Shown piece by piece: positions 1 to 7,448 of a DNA stretch of 33,340 nt (the first letter of the stretch is position 1; the number at the start of each line of letters is the position of its first letter). This stretch comes from Rhodospirillales bacterium (GTDB lineage: Bacteria > Pseudomonadota > Alphaproteobacteria > UBA8366 > Aestuariispiraceae), in the NCBI GenBank assembly GCA_002696645.1, contig NZSA01000009.1, positions 1 to 33,340 on the forward strand, written 5' to 3'. The notes under the pieces were generated by a model. That model did not search any database and was not told the origin of the DNA. It saw only the letters and a list, made by a program, of their open reading frames with translations. The translations under genes were made by a program, and so were the position numbers.

Positions 1-186
1 GTCGTGTCTGCGATTTCTGTCTCATCTTCATTCCCCTTCGGGTCATTACGATGAACCAGAAATCCTCTCCTATGCAATTCCACTAATCTGTCCCATAGGT
101 GCTGACATCAGACAGTTCAGCACAGCGCTGTACTTATCAAATGGCAGCAATAGCGGAGCGAAATCAATTTTCCAAGTGAGACCAAC

Positions 187-1044
187 TCACGCTAGTTCGC
201 CACTGGGTTCTCCTCGCAGGGTGGTGCGATACATCACGCGCCGGGCATCATCGTGGTAGTCGCCCATCGCCATATGGATGGCACAACGGTTATCCCACAT
301 TAACAAATCACCCGGTTGCCAGCGGTGCCGATAGGTATTTTCTGGTTCCGTTGAATGCTTGTAGAGGTACTCCAAAACTGGACGGCTTTGTTCTTCCGTC
401 AGTCCTTCCAATTCAACCGTCGTCATTTCGGCAACATACAAGGCGGGCTTGCCGGTCTCGTCATGATATCGGACGACAGGTTGCAGTACCGGCGGATTGC
501 GGCGGCGGATGTCTGCCAATTCTTCCGCGGAACGGCGTGCCCTGGTTTCACGAGCGACCGTCATGTCGTGCTTTGCGCGCATGCCAACCAACATCCGCTT
601 ATAAGGTTCTGGCAAGGTTTCCCAACTGCGATACATATTGCCAAACATCGTATCACCGCCAACTTCCGGGGCTTCGTCACAGTATAAAAGCGACCCCAGC
701 GCCGGTCTTGTCGTGGTCGACAGATCAGAGTGCCATTGTCTTCCAACGACGAGCTTCTTTCCGGTGTTTTCAAAATTCGTCACCAGCAGAATTTCAGGAT
801 GGTCTGGATGACAGAATTTTGGGATCGCCTCATGCGTTTCCAATTCACCCAGGCGGCGACTGAACGCAATATGCTGTTCATGGGTCAGGTTCTGATCCCG
901 AAACAACAGAACCAGATTATCCAACCAGGCCTGACGCAGGAATGCGACGGTCTCATCGGACATGGTCTCATCCGCAAGATTGACCCCAACAACTTCTGCC
1001 CCGATGGCGCTGGCCAACTTACGAACGACAATGTTGCTTTGCAT
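187..1044 (-). CDS. TauD/TfdA-family Fe(II)/2-oxoglutarate-dependent dioxygenase
   Basis: Predicted cytoplasmic oxygenase of 285 aa that couples 2-oxoglutarate decarboxylation to substrate hydroxylation. The family includes taurine, 2,4-D and alkylsulfate dioxygenases. The iron triad is visible as H105-x-D107 (WHSD) and H257 (CAIHMA), with the 2-oxoglutarate-binding arginine near R269/R273. Length is normal for the family. I chose the ATG at 1042-1044 because AAGGA lies 9 nt upstream. An in-frame ATG at 1096-1098 would add 18 residues and overlap the permease gene. It is the last gene of a leftward operon behind an ABC importer of the taurine/nitrate type. This suggests it attacks the imported compound, but the sequence does not identify the substrate. 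Confidence 0.9.
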   Translation of the reverse strand: MQSNIVVRKLASAIGAEVVGVNLADETMSDETVAFLRQAWLDNLVLLFRDQNLTHEQHIAFSRRLGELETHEAIPKFCHPDHPEILLVTNFENTGKKLVVGRQWHSDLSTTTRPALGSLLYCDEAPEVGGDTMFGNMYRSWETLPEPYKRMLVGMRAKHDMTVARETRARRSAEELADIRRRNPPVLQPVVRYHDETGKPALYVAEMTTVELEGLTEEQSRPVLEYLYKHSTEPENTYRHRWQPGDLLMWDNRCAIHMAMGDYHDDARRVMYRTTLRGEPSGELA

Positions 1045-1072
1045 GACTGGAAATCCTTCAATTCGTTTGTTG

Positions 1073-1906
1073 TTACGCGGATGGGACATTGCTGTCATTG
1101 GACCAGAAAAGCAGCTTCTTCTGGATGAATTTCATTATCAGATGCAGGCAAATGCCAATTGTCGACAGGCAGACCAGCGCACCAAACACACCTGCAGTAT
1201 CCAGATTGAAGTTCATTTGCAGGATCAAGTTCCCCAACCCCTTATTGGATCCGACAAACTCACCCACGATCGCCCCAAGGATTGAGAAAATGATCGCTAT
1301 TTGCAGTCCCGCAAAGATCATGGGCAGGGCGCTTGGCAATCGAACGGTCACGAAAATCTGCCAGCGCGTCGCCTGAAGCGACCGCATAAGATCAATCTGT
1401 TGCGGATCCGTTGAGCGCAGACCGGCAATGACATTCACCAGAATTGGGAAGAATGCGATCATCGCCGCGATGATGATCTTTGACGTGATACCAAAGCCGA
1501 ACCACAGAATGAATAAGGGGGCGATAGCAACTTTCGGGGTCGTTTGAATGGCAATCAGATAGGGATAGAGGGTTTTTTCCACAATTCGGAATTGCGCGAT
1601 GAAACTGCCAATGACGATCCCCCCGACCATCGCCAGCAGGAAGCCCAGAAGCGCCTCTGATAAGGTGTACCATGCATGCTCAATATAGAGCCCATTTCCC
1701 AAGCGCTCCACCAAGGCATAGAAGATATTCGATGGTGCCGGGAAAATGTAGATGGGCACGTCCATCCAGTGGATCGCAATCTCCCAGCCCGTGGTGACGA
1801 TTATAAACAACAGTGGCACCAGGATAATTTCCGGGCGGTTCTTGATCAGACGGATCACGGGATTAGCGCGCGGCGTGCTGATGGCGGCGGTCGTTTCTGT
1901 GCTCAT
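1073..1906 (-). CDS. ABC transporter permease, TauC/SsuC (NitT/TauT) type
   Basis: Inner-membrane permease of 277 aa with about six hydrophobic segments. It has a BPD-type permease EAA-like loop around DLMRSLQATRWQIF followed by LPSALP, which docks on the ATPase. The family imports taurine, sulfonates, nitrate or thiamine precursors. The start codon overlaps the stop of the ATPase gene by 4 nt (ATGA), indicating translational coupling. With the ATPase (1903-2724) and the distant binding protein (5412-6479) it forms one complete importer. The three transporter genes are interrupted by the lyase and hydratase genes, which ties uptake to that pathway. The substrate is unknown. Confidence 0.92.
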   Translation of the reverse strand: MSTETTAAISTPRANPVIRLIKNRPEIILVPLLFIIVTTGWEIAIHWMDVPIYIFPAPSNIFYALVERLGNGLYIEHAWYTLSEALLGFLLAMVGGIVIGSFIAQFRIVEKTLYPYLIAIQTTPKVAIAPLFILWFGFGITSKIIIAAMIAFFPILVNVIAGLRSTDPQQIDLMRSLQATRWQIFVTVRLPSALPMIFAGLQIAIIFSILGAIVGEFVGSNKGLGNLILQMNFNLDTAGVFGALVCLSTIGICLHLIMKFIQKKLLFWSNDSNVPSA

Positions 1907-2724
1907 TCGATTGCTCCTTGCGCCTTGAACTGGTTGCGCACGCGATTGGTATAGGTGCCAAAGCGGTCGTGGGTCATCGTTTCCAATGTCCGGTCTGTCG
2001 GTAGGTCAACGTCAATCAAGTCCGCGATTGTTCCGGGTCGGGACGATAGGACCAACACCCGGGTCCCCAGGAAAACAGCTTCGGGAATGGAATGCGTGAC
2101 GAACAGAATTGTCTTTCCAGACTCCTTCCAGATGCGACGCAATTCGACATTCATGTTCTCGCGCGTCATTGCATCCAATGCGCCAAAGGGCTCGTCCATC
2201 AGCAAAACCGCCGGATCGTGAACCAAGGCCCGCGCGATGGCGACACGCTGTTGCATTCCGCCGGAAAGCTCTTGCGGATACTTCTCTCGGAAATCGCCAA
2301 GACCAACCAGGTCCAACAGATCCTCTGCGCGCTTGCGATAGTCATTCATATTCAATTTCAAGATTTTCACAGGCAGAAGAACGTTTTGAATGACCGTCTT
2401 CCAGGGAAGGAGAACGGGGCTTTGAAAGACCATTCCGAAGTCTTTCTGGGGGCCTGTAATTAGCTTATCTCGAATGAAAATGTCACCCGACGTGCGGCTC
2501 ATCAGGCCAGCCAGCATCCGCAGCAGTGTTGATTTACCGCACCCGGACGGACCGACGATGGAGATAAACTCACCTTCCCCAATTTCCATTGATATGGGAC
2601 CCAGGGCCTGAATGCGGCCACCATCCCGTGTTTCATATATCTTGTTAAGATTATCGAGGCGGATAACAGACGAGCGATCATTTGGCGCTTCTGATGCCGA
2701 TTCAACGATTGACGTTTTATGCAT
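1903..2724 (-). CDS. ABC transporter ATP-binding protein, TauB/SsuB type
   Basis: Cytoplasmic ATPase of 273 aa that powers the adjacent permease. Walker A GPSGCGKST is at 58-66, the Q-loop Q at 101, signature LSGGMQQ at 153-159, Walker B LLMDEP at 174-179 and the H-loop His at 211. The SPVLLPWKTV segment after the Q-loop is typical of the nitrate/sulfonate/taurine ATPase group. I chose the ATG at 2722-2724 because GAGGGAG lies about 6 nt upstream. A longer reading frame to 2775 would run far into the hydratase small-subunit gene. The start overlaps the end of that gene by 8 nt. Confidence 0.93.
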   Translation of the reverse strand: MHKTSIVESASEAPNDRSSVIRLDNLNKIYETRDGGRIQALGPISMEIGEGEFISIVGPSGCGKSTLLRMLAGLMSRTSGDIFIRDKLITGPQKDFGMVFQSPVLLPWKTVIQNVLLPVKILKLNMNDYRKRAEDLLDLVGLGDFREKYPQELSGGMQQRVAIARALVHDPAVLLMDEPFGALDAMTRENMNVELRRIWKESGKTILFVTHSIPEAVFLGTRVLVLSSRPGTIADLIDVDLPTDRTLETMTHDRFGTYTNRVRNQFKAQGAIE

Positions 2725-3232
2725 TGGGAACTCCCTCTGGTCCAGTGATGGAGCGTGCATAGGCAAGCCCGCCACCAGACGTCACGATTTCAAGCAGGAA
2801 CGGGGAAACCGGATCAACGTTATGGACCTGGCCTGATGTATTATTCCGGATGCGCCCGGATGAAAAATCAACTTCAAGCTGATCTGCATCCTTCAAACTC
2901 TCAATGACCGATGCGGGCGCGATCAGAATTGGAATGCCGATATAGATTGCCAGACGAAAGGGCCCGCGTGAGACGGACTGGCAGATCAGGGCAACATTCA
3001 TATCTTTCAATGCCAGGAAAGGGTGGCTGTGAATGCTGCCAGTCGCAAAATTCCGCCCGGCAACAAGGATATCACCCGACACGGCCTGTTGGGAAAACTC
3101 TGGTCGCGCACCTTCCAAAAGATGGCTGCGCAGCACTTTAGGGTCGTATTCAAACACATGGTTTGGGGCGATCATCTCGTCACTGGCAAGATCATCGCCA
3201 AAGCGCCAGCAGCGCCCGGTATAGGGTTTCAT
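2717..3232 (-). CDS. aconitase-family hydratase small subunit (LeuD-like swivel domain)
   Basis: 171-aa protein with the LeuD-type beta/alpha swivel fold, partner of the large subunit directly upstream (4-nt ATGA overlap). The N-terminal GDDLASDEMIAP matches the conserved D-x-D/TD-x-IIP region of the family. The substrate-recognition loop reads GRNFATGSIHSHP at about 59-71. In isopropylmalate and dimethylmaleate-type enzymes this loop is normally GxNFGCGSSREHA. The Ser-Arg-Glu part is therefore replaced by Ile-His-Ser-His, which should change what carboxylate is bound. Isopropylmalate isomerase is an unlikely function: there are no other leucine genes and the next gene is a lyase. Dimethylmaleate- or methylaconitate-type hydration is a better guess. 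Confidence 0.85.
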   Translation of the reverse strand: MKPYTGRCWRFGDDLASDEMIAPNHVFEYDPKVLRSHLLEGARPEFSQQAVSGDILVAGRNFATGSIHSHPFLALKDMNVALICQSVSRGPFRLAIYIGIPILIAPASVIESLKDADQLEVDFSSGRIRNNTSGQVHNVDPVSPFLLEIVTSGGGLAYARSITGPEGVPNA

Positions 3233-4506
3233 TTTACATATCCCCCTTTCACATAATTTCGGGGGTCCGTAATCCGGCCAACAATTGCCGATGCGGCAAC
3301 GGTTGAGGCGCTGCCCAGATAGATATTCGCCTTGCGCGATCCCATGCGTCCTGAATCATTGCGCGTGCTTGTGCTGATACGGGTTTCGCCGTCGGCCAAT
3401 TGTGCCAAGCCGCCGAAACACGGCCCGCATGTCGACGGCGAAATCACCGCGCCGGCCCGCATCAGACGGGTCAGAACACCCTGTTCGAGCGCCTGCTGAT
3501 GGATCCGCCGCGTTGCCGGAATAACCAGCAGTTGGACCGATGGATGAACGGTATGCCCATCCAGAATATCAGCGGCCGCAGTCAGTTCGGCCAATGTCCC
3601 GGATGCGCAGGATCCGATATAGGCATGCTGAACAGGCGTATCCGGCAGGTCTATAACTGTGCTGACATTGCTGGGAAGCGGCGGCATGGACACACGGGGG
3701 GACAATTCCGCCAAGTCTATCGTCAGGCGGGCGGCATAGACACAATCAGGGTCACTTCGTTCCATTGAAACGCCCTCGATACCACAGTCCTTCAGGAATC
3801 GTTCTGTCACAGCATCGGCTTCCGCGATTGCCGTCTTGGCCCCCATATCGATGCACAGGCCACACAGTGTCATCCGCTCCTGTACAGAAAGGCTGGATAG
3901 CCCCGGACCGCCAAATTCAATGACGCGGTAATTTGCGAAATCCGCATCGATCTGTTGCATAACTGAAAGCACTAGGTCCCGTGCCGTAACACCCGCAGCC
4001 AAGTGGCCGGTCAGATCGATCCGAATTGTTTCAGGTACCTGTACCCAGATCTTGCCAATCGCCATGATCATGGTGACTTCAAACCCAAAGGGGACGGCAA
4101 AGGCACCAGCGCCCCCGATCGAAGATGTATGCGTATCCGCCCCGGCAACGAACATACCAGGCGTGATCAGGCCCCGTTCAACCACCAGCGGATGGGTGAT
4201 CCCTTCCCCATCGAACAGATGCGCGACATCGGTTTCCTGGGCCAATTGGCGGGTCAAGCGATTGCGCTCGGCCCCTTCTTTCGAATGAACGGGCACTTCG
4301 TGATCGATCACGACGACCATGGTTTCCGGTCGGGCCAGTTTTGGAATGCCATTATCCCGCAAGCGCTTAACATAGGCCGGGAAAGATACTTCCGGCACGG
4401 TCACGATATCGGGCCAGGCCCAGACGACATCCCCTGGGGCAACACTGTCCGCATTGCTGGCACGCGCCAGGATTTTTTCGACTAAAGTAGCGGGTCGCTT
4501 TGTCAT
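3229..4506 (-). CDS. aconitase-family hydratase large subunit (LeuC-like, 4Fe-4S)
   Basis: 425-aa large subunit of a two-subunit hydro-lyase in the LeuC/homoaconitase/dimethylmaleate hydratase group. Three cluster-binding cysteines are in place: C300 (IGSCASG), C360 and C363 (TCGPCFGG). The family motif GADTHTSSIGGAGAFA is at about 122-137. Length matches the LeuC-2/archaeal-type large subunits (around 420 aa). The start overlaps the stop of the lyase gene by 4 nt (ATGA), and the end overlaps the small subunit gene by 4 nt. The likely role is reversible hydration of an unsaturated di- or tricarboxylate that then enters the neighbouring C-C lyase. The substrate assignment is inference from context. 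Confidence 0.9.
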   Translation of the reverse strand: MTKRPATLVEKILARASNADSVAPGDVVWAWPDIVTVPEVSFPAYVKRLRDNGIPKLARPETMVVVIDHEVPVHSKEGAERNRLTRQLAQETDVAHLFDGEGITHPLVVERGLITPGMFVAGADTHTSSIGGAGAFAVPFGFEVTMIMAIGKIWVQVPETIRIDLTGHLAAGVTARDLVLSVMQQIDADFANYRVIEFGGPGLSSLSVQERMTLCGLCIDMGAKTAIAEADAVTERFLKDCGIEGVSMERSDPDCVYAARLTIDLAELSPRVSMPPLPSNVSTVIDLPDTPVQHAYIGSCASGTLAELTAAADILDGHTVHPSVQLLVIPATRRIHQQALEQGVLTRLMRAGAVISPSTCGPCFGGLAQLADGETRISTSTRNDSGRMGSRKANIYLGSASTVAASAIVGRITDPRNYVKGGYVK

Positions 4507-5372
4507 ACTGTCGCCTCGCGGATCTTAGCTTCGAATGCGGCTTCGCGATCAACACCCAGCAAGGCATTCACATCGGCAAACCGTGTCATGCGATCCACCA
4601 TATCTGCGGTGGTGCCGGTTTCACGCAGCGCGTCCAGAACGGACTTTTGGGCAGCAACCGCCATCTGAATTAGGGACAGCGCATAAATGGCCATGGACCA
4701 GCCTGCATCCGCCAATTCCTGTGTGGAGAAAATCGGGCGTATCGTTTCTGCGGTCAGATAGATCACCGGAACATCCACCGCATCGGCGACCGCCCGTAAT
4801 TCTTCAACAGTCGTCAAAGACGGCACCATCACCGCATCCACGCCGGCTTTTTCCATGGCTTGAATTCGGGCAATTGAATCATCCAGCCCCGTCAGCGTCA
4901 TGGCGTCCGTGCGACCAAAAATCAGAAAATCCTTACTGGATCGCGCCGCAAGAGCAGCCTTGAGGCGAAGGGTCATTTCCTCAATCGGGACCAGTGCTTT
5001 GCCCGGCATCGCACCACATTTCTTGGGCATCACCTGATCCTCAAGATGAATTGCAGCGACGCCCGCGCGCTCAAATGAACGAATTGTTTCCGCGATATTG
5101 GATATTCCGCCATAACCGGTATCCGCATCGGCGATCACGGGCTGGGAGGTTGCGTCAACGATCTGTTGTGCGCGCCCAACCATATCCGTCATGCTCAGCA
5201 GTCCTATATCCGGCTTCCCGAAACTGGCAGAGACCGAAAAGCCGGACATATAGACCGCAGGAAAACCCGCTTGCTCAATCAGCAAGGCACCAAGTGCGTC
5301 GTGGCACCCCGGAACAGGCGCACAGCCCTTCCCAGTCAGCAAATCACGGATGATGGACCCCGGATGTGTCAC
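4503..5372 (-). CDS. isocitrate lyase/PEP mutase superfamily C-C lyase (dimethylmalate or methylisocitrate lyase-like)
   Basis: 289-aa TIM-barrel enzyme. Visible motifs are the Mg-binding ADADTGYG (81-88), the ED pair at 111-112, the lyase loop KKCGAMPGK (117-125) with its catalytic cysteine C119, and GRTDA (153-157). The Cys loop marks it as a C-C lyase rather than a PEP mutase or phosphonopyruvate hydrolase. Methylisocitrate lyases usually have a His after KRCG; here it is Ala. 2,3-dimethylmalate lyase, which yields pyruvate plus propionate, and methylisocitrate lyase are the closest known activities. A GTG start at 5370-5372 is supported by AAGGAGA 8 nt upstream. It lies just upstream of the aconitase-like pair and is probably the last step of that branch. 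Confidence 0.88.
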   Translation of the reverse strand: MTHPGSIIRDLLTGKGCAPVPGCHDALGALLIEQAGFPAVYMSGFSVSASFGKPDIGLLSMTDMVGRAQQIVDATSQPVIADADTGYGGISNIAETIRSFERAGVAAIHLEDQVMPKKCGAMPGKALVPIEEMTLRLKAALAARSSKDFLIFGRTDAMTLTGLDDSIARIQAMEKAGVDAVMVPSLTTVEELRAVADAVDVPVIYLTAETIRPIFSTQELADAGWSMAIYALSLIQMAVAAQKSVLDALRETGTTADMVDRMTRFADVNALLGVDREAAFEAKIREATV

Positions 5373-5411
5373 GACGCAATCTCCTTGGCTTCTGTTTGAT
5401 CAGCGTTGGGT

Positions 5412-6479
5412 TCAGTTCAATTCGGCAGCGCGCTTCAGCACGGCGTCTTGATCAAAATCATTGATCTGATCGATGAACTGATTGGTGTACAAAGATTCAG
5501 GGTCAACCGTGCCGCCCAAGTCTTCAGTTGCAGACATGAATTCCACCAGATCCACAACGGCTTGCGGTGGGAATTCGCCCCATTTCTCGGCTTCTTCCTT
5601 TGTCAGGAATTCTGAGCGTACTTGGAAGATATGCAGGCCAGCCTTGGTCGCTGTCGCATCATCCACACCGGACTGTTTCGTGGCCGGGAAGACCTTGAAA
5701 TGGGTGGCAACAGTGCCTTCAGGGTTTTCCAGGGCCATCATTGTACCCTGCGCAACGCAACGCAGAACCTTAACAATCAAGTCAGGATTAGTATCAACAT
5801 AGTCATCCCGAACAAAGTATGAGCTGCCGAATTTCAGCTTTTCTGCATAAGGTGAGCTGAACCGACGCAGCTTCAGCCCCATGTTTTCTGCTGTCGCAAT
5901 TTGTGAATCCCAGGTTCCCCAGATATCAACCTGGCCAGATTCCAATGCAGCGACCGCCTGTGCACCGACACCGGTTTCAACAATCGTCAAATCCGTGTTC
6001 GGGTCCAGACCGGCTTCAGCAATCATGCCTTTGATGATCGATACCAACTGCGCGCCATAGGAAACAACGCCCATGGTTTTGCCTTTGAAATCCTCGATGG
6101 ATTTGATGTCGCTAGATTCCAGGACAACAGGGAATTGGAAATTCTTCCGCATGTTCATGTAAACGGCTTTGATTGGGGCCCCTTTGGCGCGGGCTTTCAC
6201 AGCCGCACCCGGTCCCATCAGAACCATGTCGGCCTGGCCGCTAAGGACGGCCTGCATCGCCGCCGATGAATTGGTCGGCTGAAGGGTTACGTCAACGCCT
6301 TCATTTTCCCAGCATTTCGTTGCGATGGGCAGCGAGGTATTGTTGGCCTGTGACGTATCCAGAACCTTCGTACCAATGGCCAATGTAAAAGGCTTCAGTT
6401 CAGCGGCCGTTGCACTGCTGAGTGCAGATGCGCCGATACCAATGGCGACAAGTGCGCCAAACGCGATAGATTTTTTCAC
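5412..6479 (-). CDS. ABC transporter substrate-binding protein (NMT1/SsuA/TauA-like)
   Basis: 355-aa periplasmic solute-binding protein. It starts with GTG, with GGGAGAG about 5 nt upstream. A Sec signal peptide is clear: MKKS, a hydrophobic stretch, and a probable cleavage after ATAA near residue 26. The body carries features of the NMT1-like type II periplasmic fold, such as MQAVLSGQADM, GAAVKARAKG and LESGQVDIWGTWDS. Ligands in this family include sulfonates, taurine, nitrate and pyrimidines. It is the promoter-proximal gene of the leftward operon, which fits the need for high copy number of the binding component. The ligand cannot be read from the sequence. Confidence 0.9.
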   Translation of the reverse strand: MKKSIAFGALVAIGIGASALSSATAAELKPFTLAIGTKVLDTSQANNTSLPIATKCWENEGVDVTLQPTNSSAAMQAVLSGQADMVLMGPGAAVKARAKGAPIKAVYMNMRKNFQFPVVLESSDIKSIEDFKGKTMGVVSYGAQLVSIIKGMIAEAGLDPNTDLTIVETGVGAQAVAALESGQVDIWGTWDSQIATAENMGLKLRRFSSPYAEKLKFGSSYFVRDDYVDTNPDLIVKVLRCVAQGTMMALENPEGTVATHFKVFPATKQSGVDDATATKAGLHIFQVRSEFLTKEEAEKWGEFPPQAVVDLVEFMSATEDLGGTVDPESLYTNQFIDQINDFDQDAVLKRAAELN

Positions 6480-6504
6480 AGTTTCTCTCCCGAAGTTAGA
6501 TTTA

Positions 6505-6524
6505 GGCGTCGTCTTCCAGACGCC
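6505..6524. promoter_or_regulatory. inverted repeat in the leader of the binding-protein operon
   Basis: GGCGTC, an 8-nt spacer and GACGCC form perfect 6-bp arms 26-45 nt upstream of the GTG start at 6479. It could be a leader hairpin or an operator. I see no matching copy elsewhere in the window. Confidence 0.35.
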
Positions 6525-6607
6525 ACGCTATTGTTTGATGTATGTATCCGGCCTTCTTATGGGCGGCTGATTGTCCGGGATGCTTTGTGCATCTACGGCC
6601 ATAGGGA

Positions 6608-6626
6608 ACGGCTTGATTTAAGCCGT
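6608..6626. promoter_or_regulatory. inverted repeat between operons A and B
   Basis: ACGGCTT-GATTT-AAGCCGT is a perfect 7-bp inverted repeat with a 5-nt loop. It sits between the end of the leftward crotonase gene (6672) and the start of the binding protein gene (6479). No good T-run follows on the leftward strand, so it is a poor intrinsic terminator. An operator for operon A, or a transcript-end hairpin, is possible. Confidence 0.35.
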
Positions 6627-6671
6627 TATTTGGTTCTTCGATAGGGGGCGCATTGGCGTGACACATGACCG

Positions 6672-7448
6672 TCAACGCCCCACGAATCCAGGTTGCCGTC
6701 GCTCTTGAAAAGCGCGGCGTCCCTCGCTGAAATCTCGACTTGAGAACAGCAGTATCTGATGGTCGATTTCTGCCTTCAGGACATCATCCAGCGGGGCCGG
6801 CCCGCGTGCCAGAATGTCCTTGGCCGCGGCAATAGACAGGGGGGCTGTCTCCAGAAACGCGCCCGCGGCTGCGACCGCCGCGTCGACAACATCCCCTTCT
6901 TGCGCCACCTCATCAACCAGACCCAACTGCAACGCTTGGGCCGCTGTCAGCGTTCCAGACCGAAACATCAAACGCTTTGTTTCCGCGATGCCGATGCGTT
7001 GTGGCAATGACCACAACAGCCCCATATCACCCGTCAACCCGACCTTCCCAAATACCGCACCAAAACTTGCATTCGGGGTGGCAAAGACAAGGTCACAGGC
7101 ACAGGCCAGCGACAGCCCAGCCCCAAAGGCGTATCCCTGCACGGCGGCAACGACTGGTTTAGGCCCGGCGGCGACCAGACGAACCAGCCGGTGCGACGTG
7201 CTCAACCGCAGTCGTATCGCCGCTGGATCGGATTCCGGCAGACTGTTCAGGTCACCCCCGGCACAGAATGATTTTCCGCTTCCTGTCAGCACAATGGCGC
7301 GACAATCGGCATCTGCGACGGCATCTTCCATCGACCCCAGAAGGGCGTCGCGCAGATCCGGCGTAAGGGCGTTTCGTGTGTCCGGCTGATCCATGGTAAT
7401 GACCCGGACACCCTTATGATTCACAATAGAAACAGCAGATGAGGTCAT
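6672..7448 (-). CDS. crotonase-fold enoyl-CoA hydratase/isomerase (PaaG-like)
   Basis: 258-aa crotonase. The CoA/oxyanion elements CAGGDL (62-67) and GYAFGAGLSLA (105-115) are present. Neither classical enoyl-CoA hydratase glutamate is conserved: the first position is S113 and the second is K135. Instead D141 sits in the VGLTGDMG segment, similar to the single Asp of PaaG-type and dienoyl-CoA isomerases. An isomerase or ring-expansion type reaction is therefore more likely than simple hydration. The start overlaps the CoA ligase stop by 4 nt (ATGA). It is the last gene of operon B, with a PaaK-like ligase before it, which fits aromatic or alicyclic acid catabolism. Confidence 0.88.
   Translation of the reverse strand: MTSSAVSIVNHKGVRVITMDQPDTRNALTPDLRDALLGSMEDAVADADCRAIVLTGSGKSFCAGGDLNSLPESDPAAIRLRLSTSHRLVRLVAAGPKPVVAAVQGYAFGAGLSLACACDLVFATPNASFGAVFGKVGLTGDMGLLWSLPQRIGIAETKRLMFRSGTLTAAQALQLGLVDEVAQEGDVVDAAVAAAGAFLETAPLSIAAAKDILARGPAPLDDVLKAEIDHQILLFSSRDFSEGRRAFQERRQPGFVGR

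Noticed and set aside
122-131. ACAGCGCTGT palindrome downstream of the first dioxygenase gene
   Set aside because: A 10-bp palindrome with no loop and no T-run is not a terminator, and no gene start lies close on either side. Probably chance.
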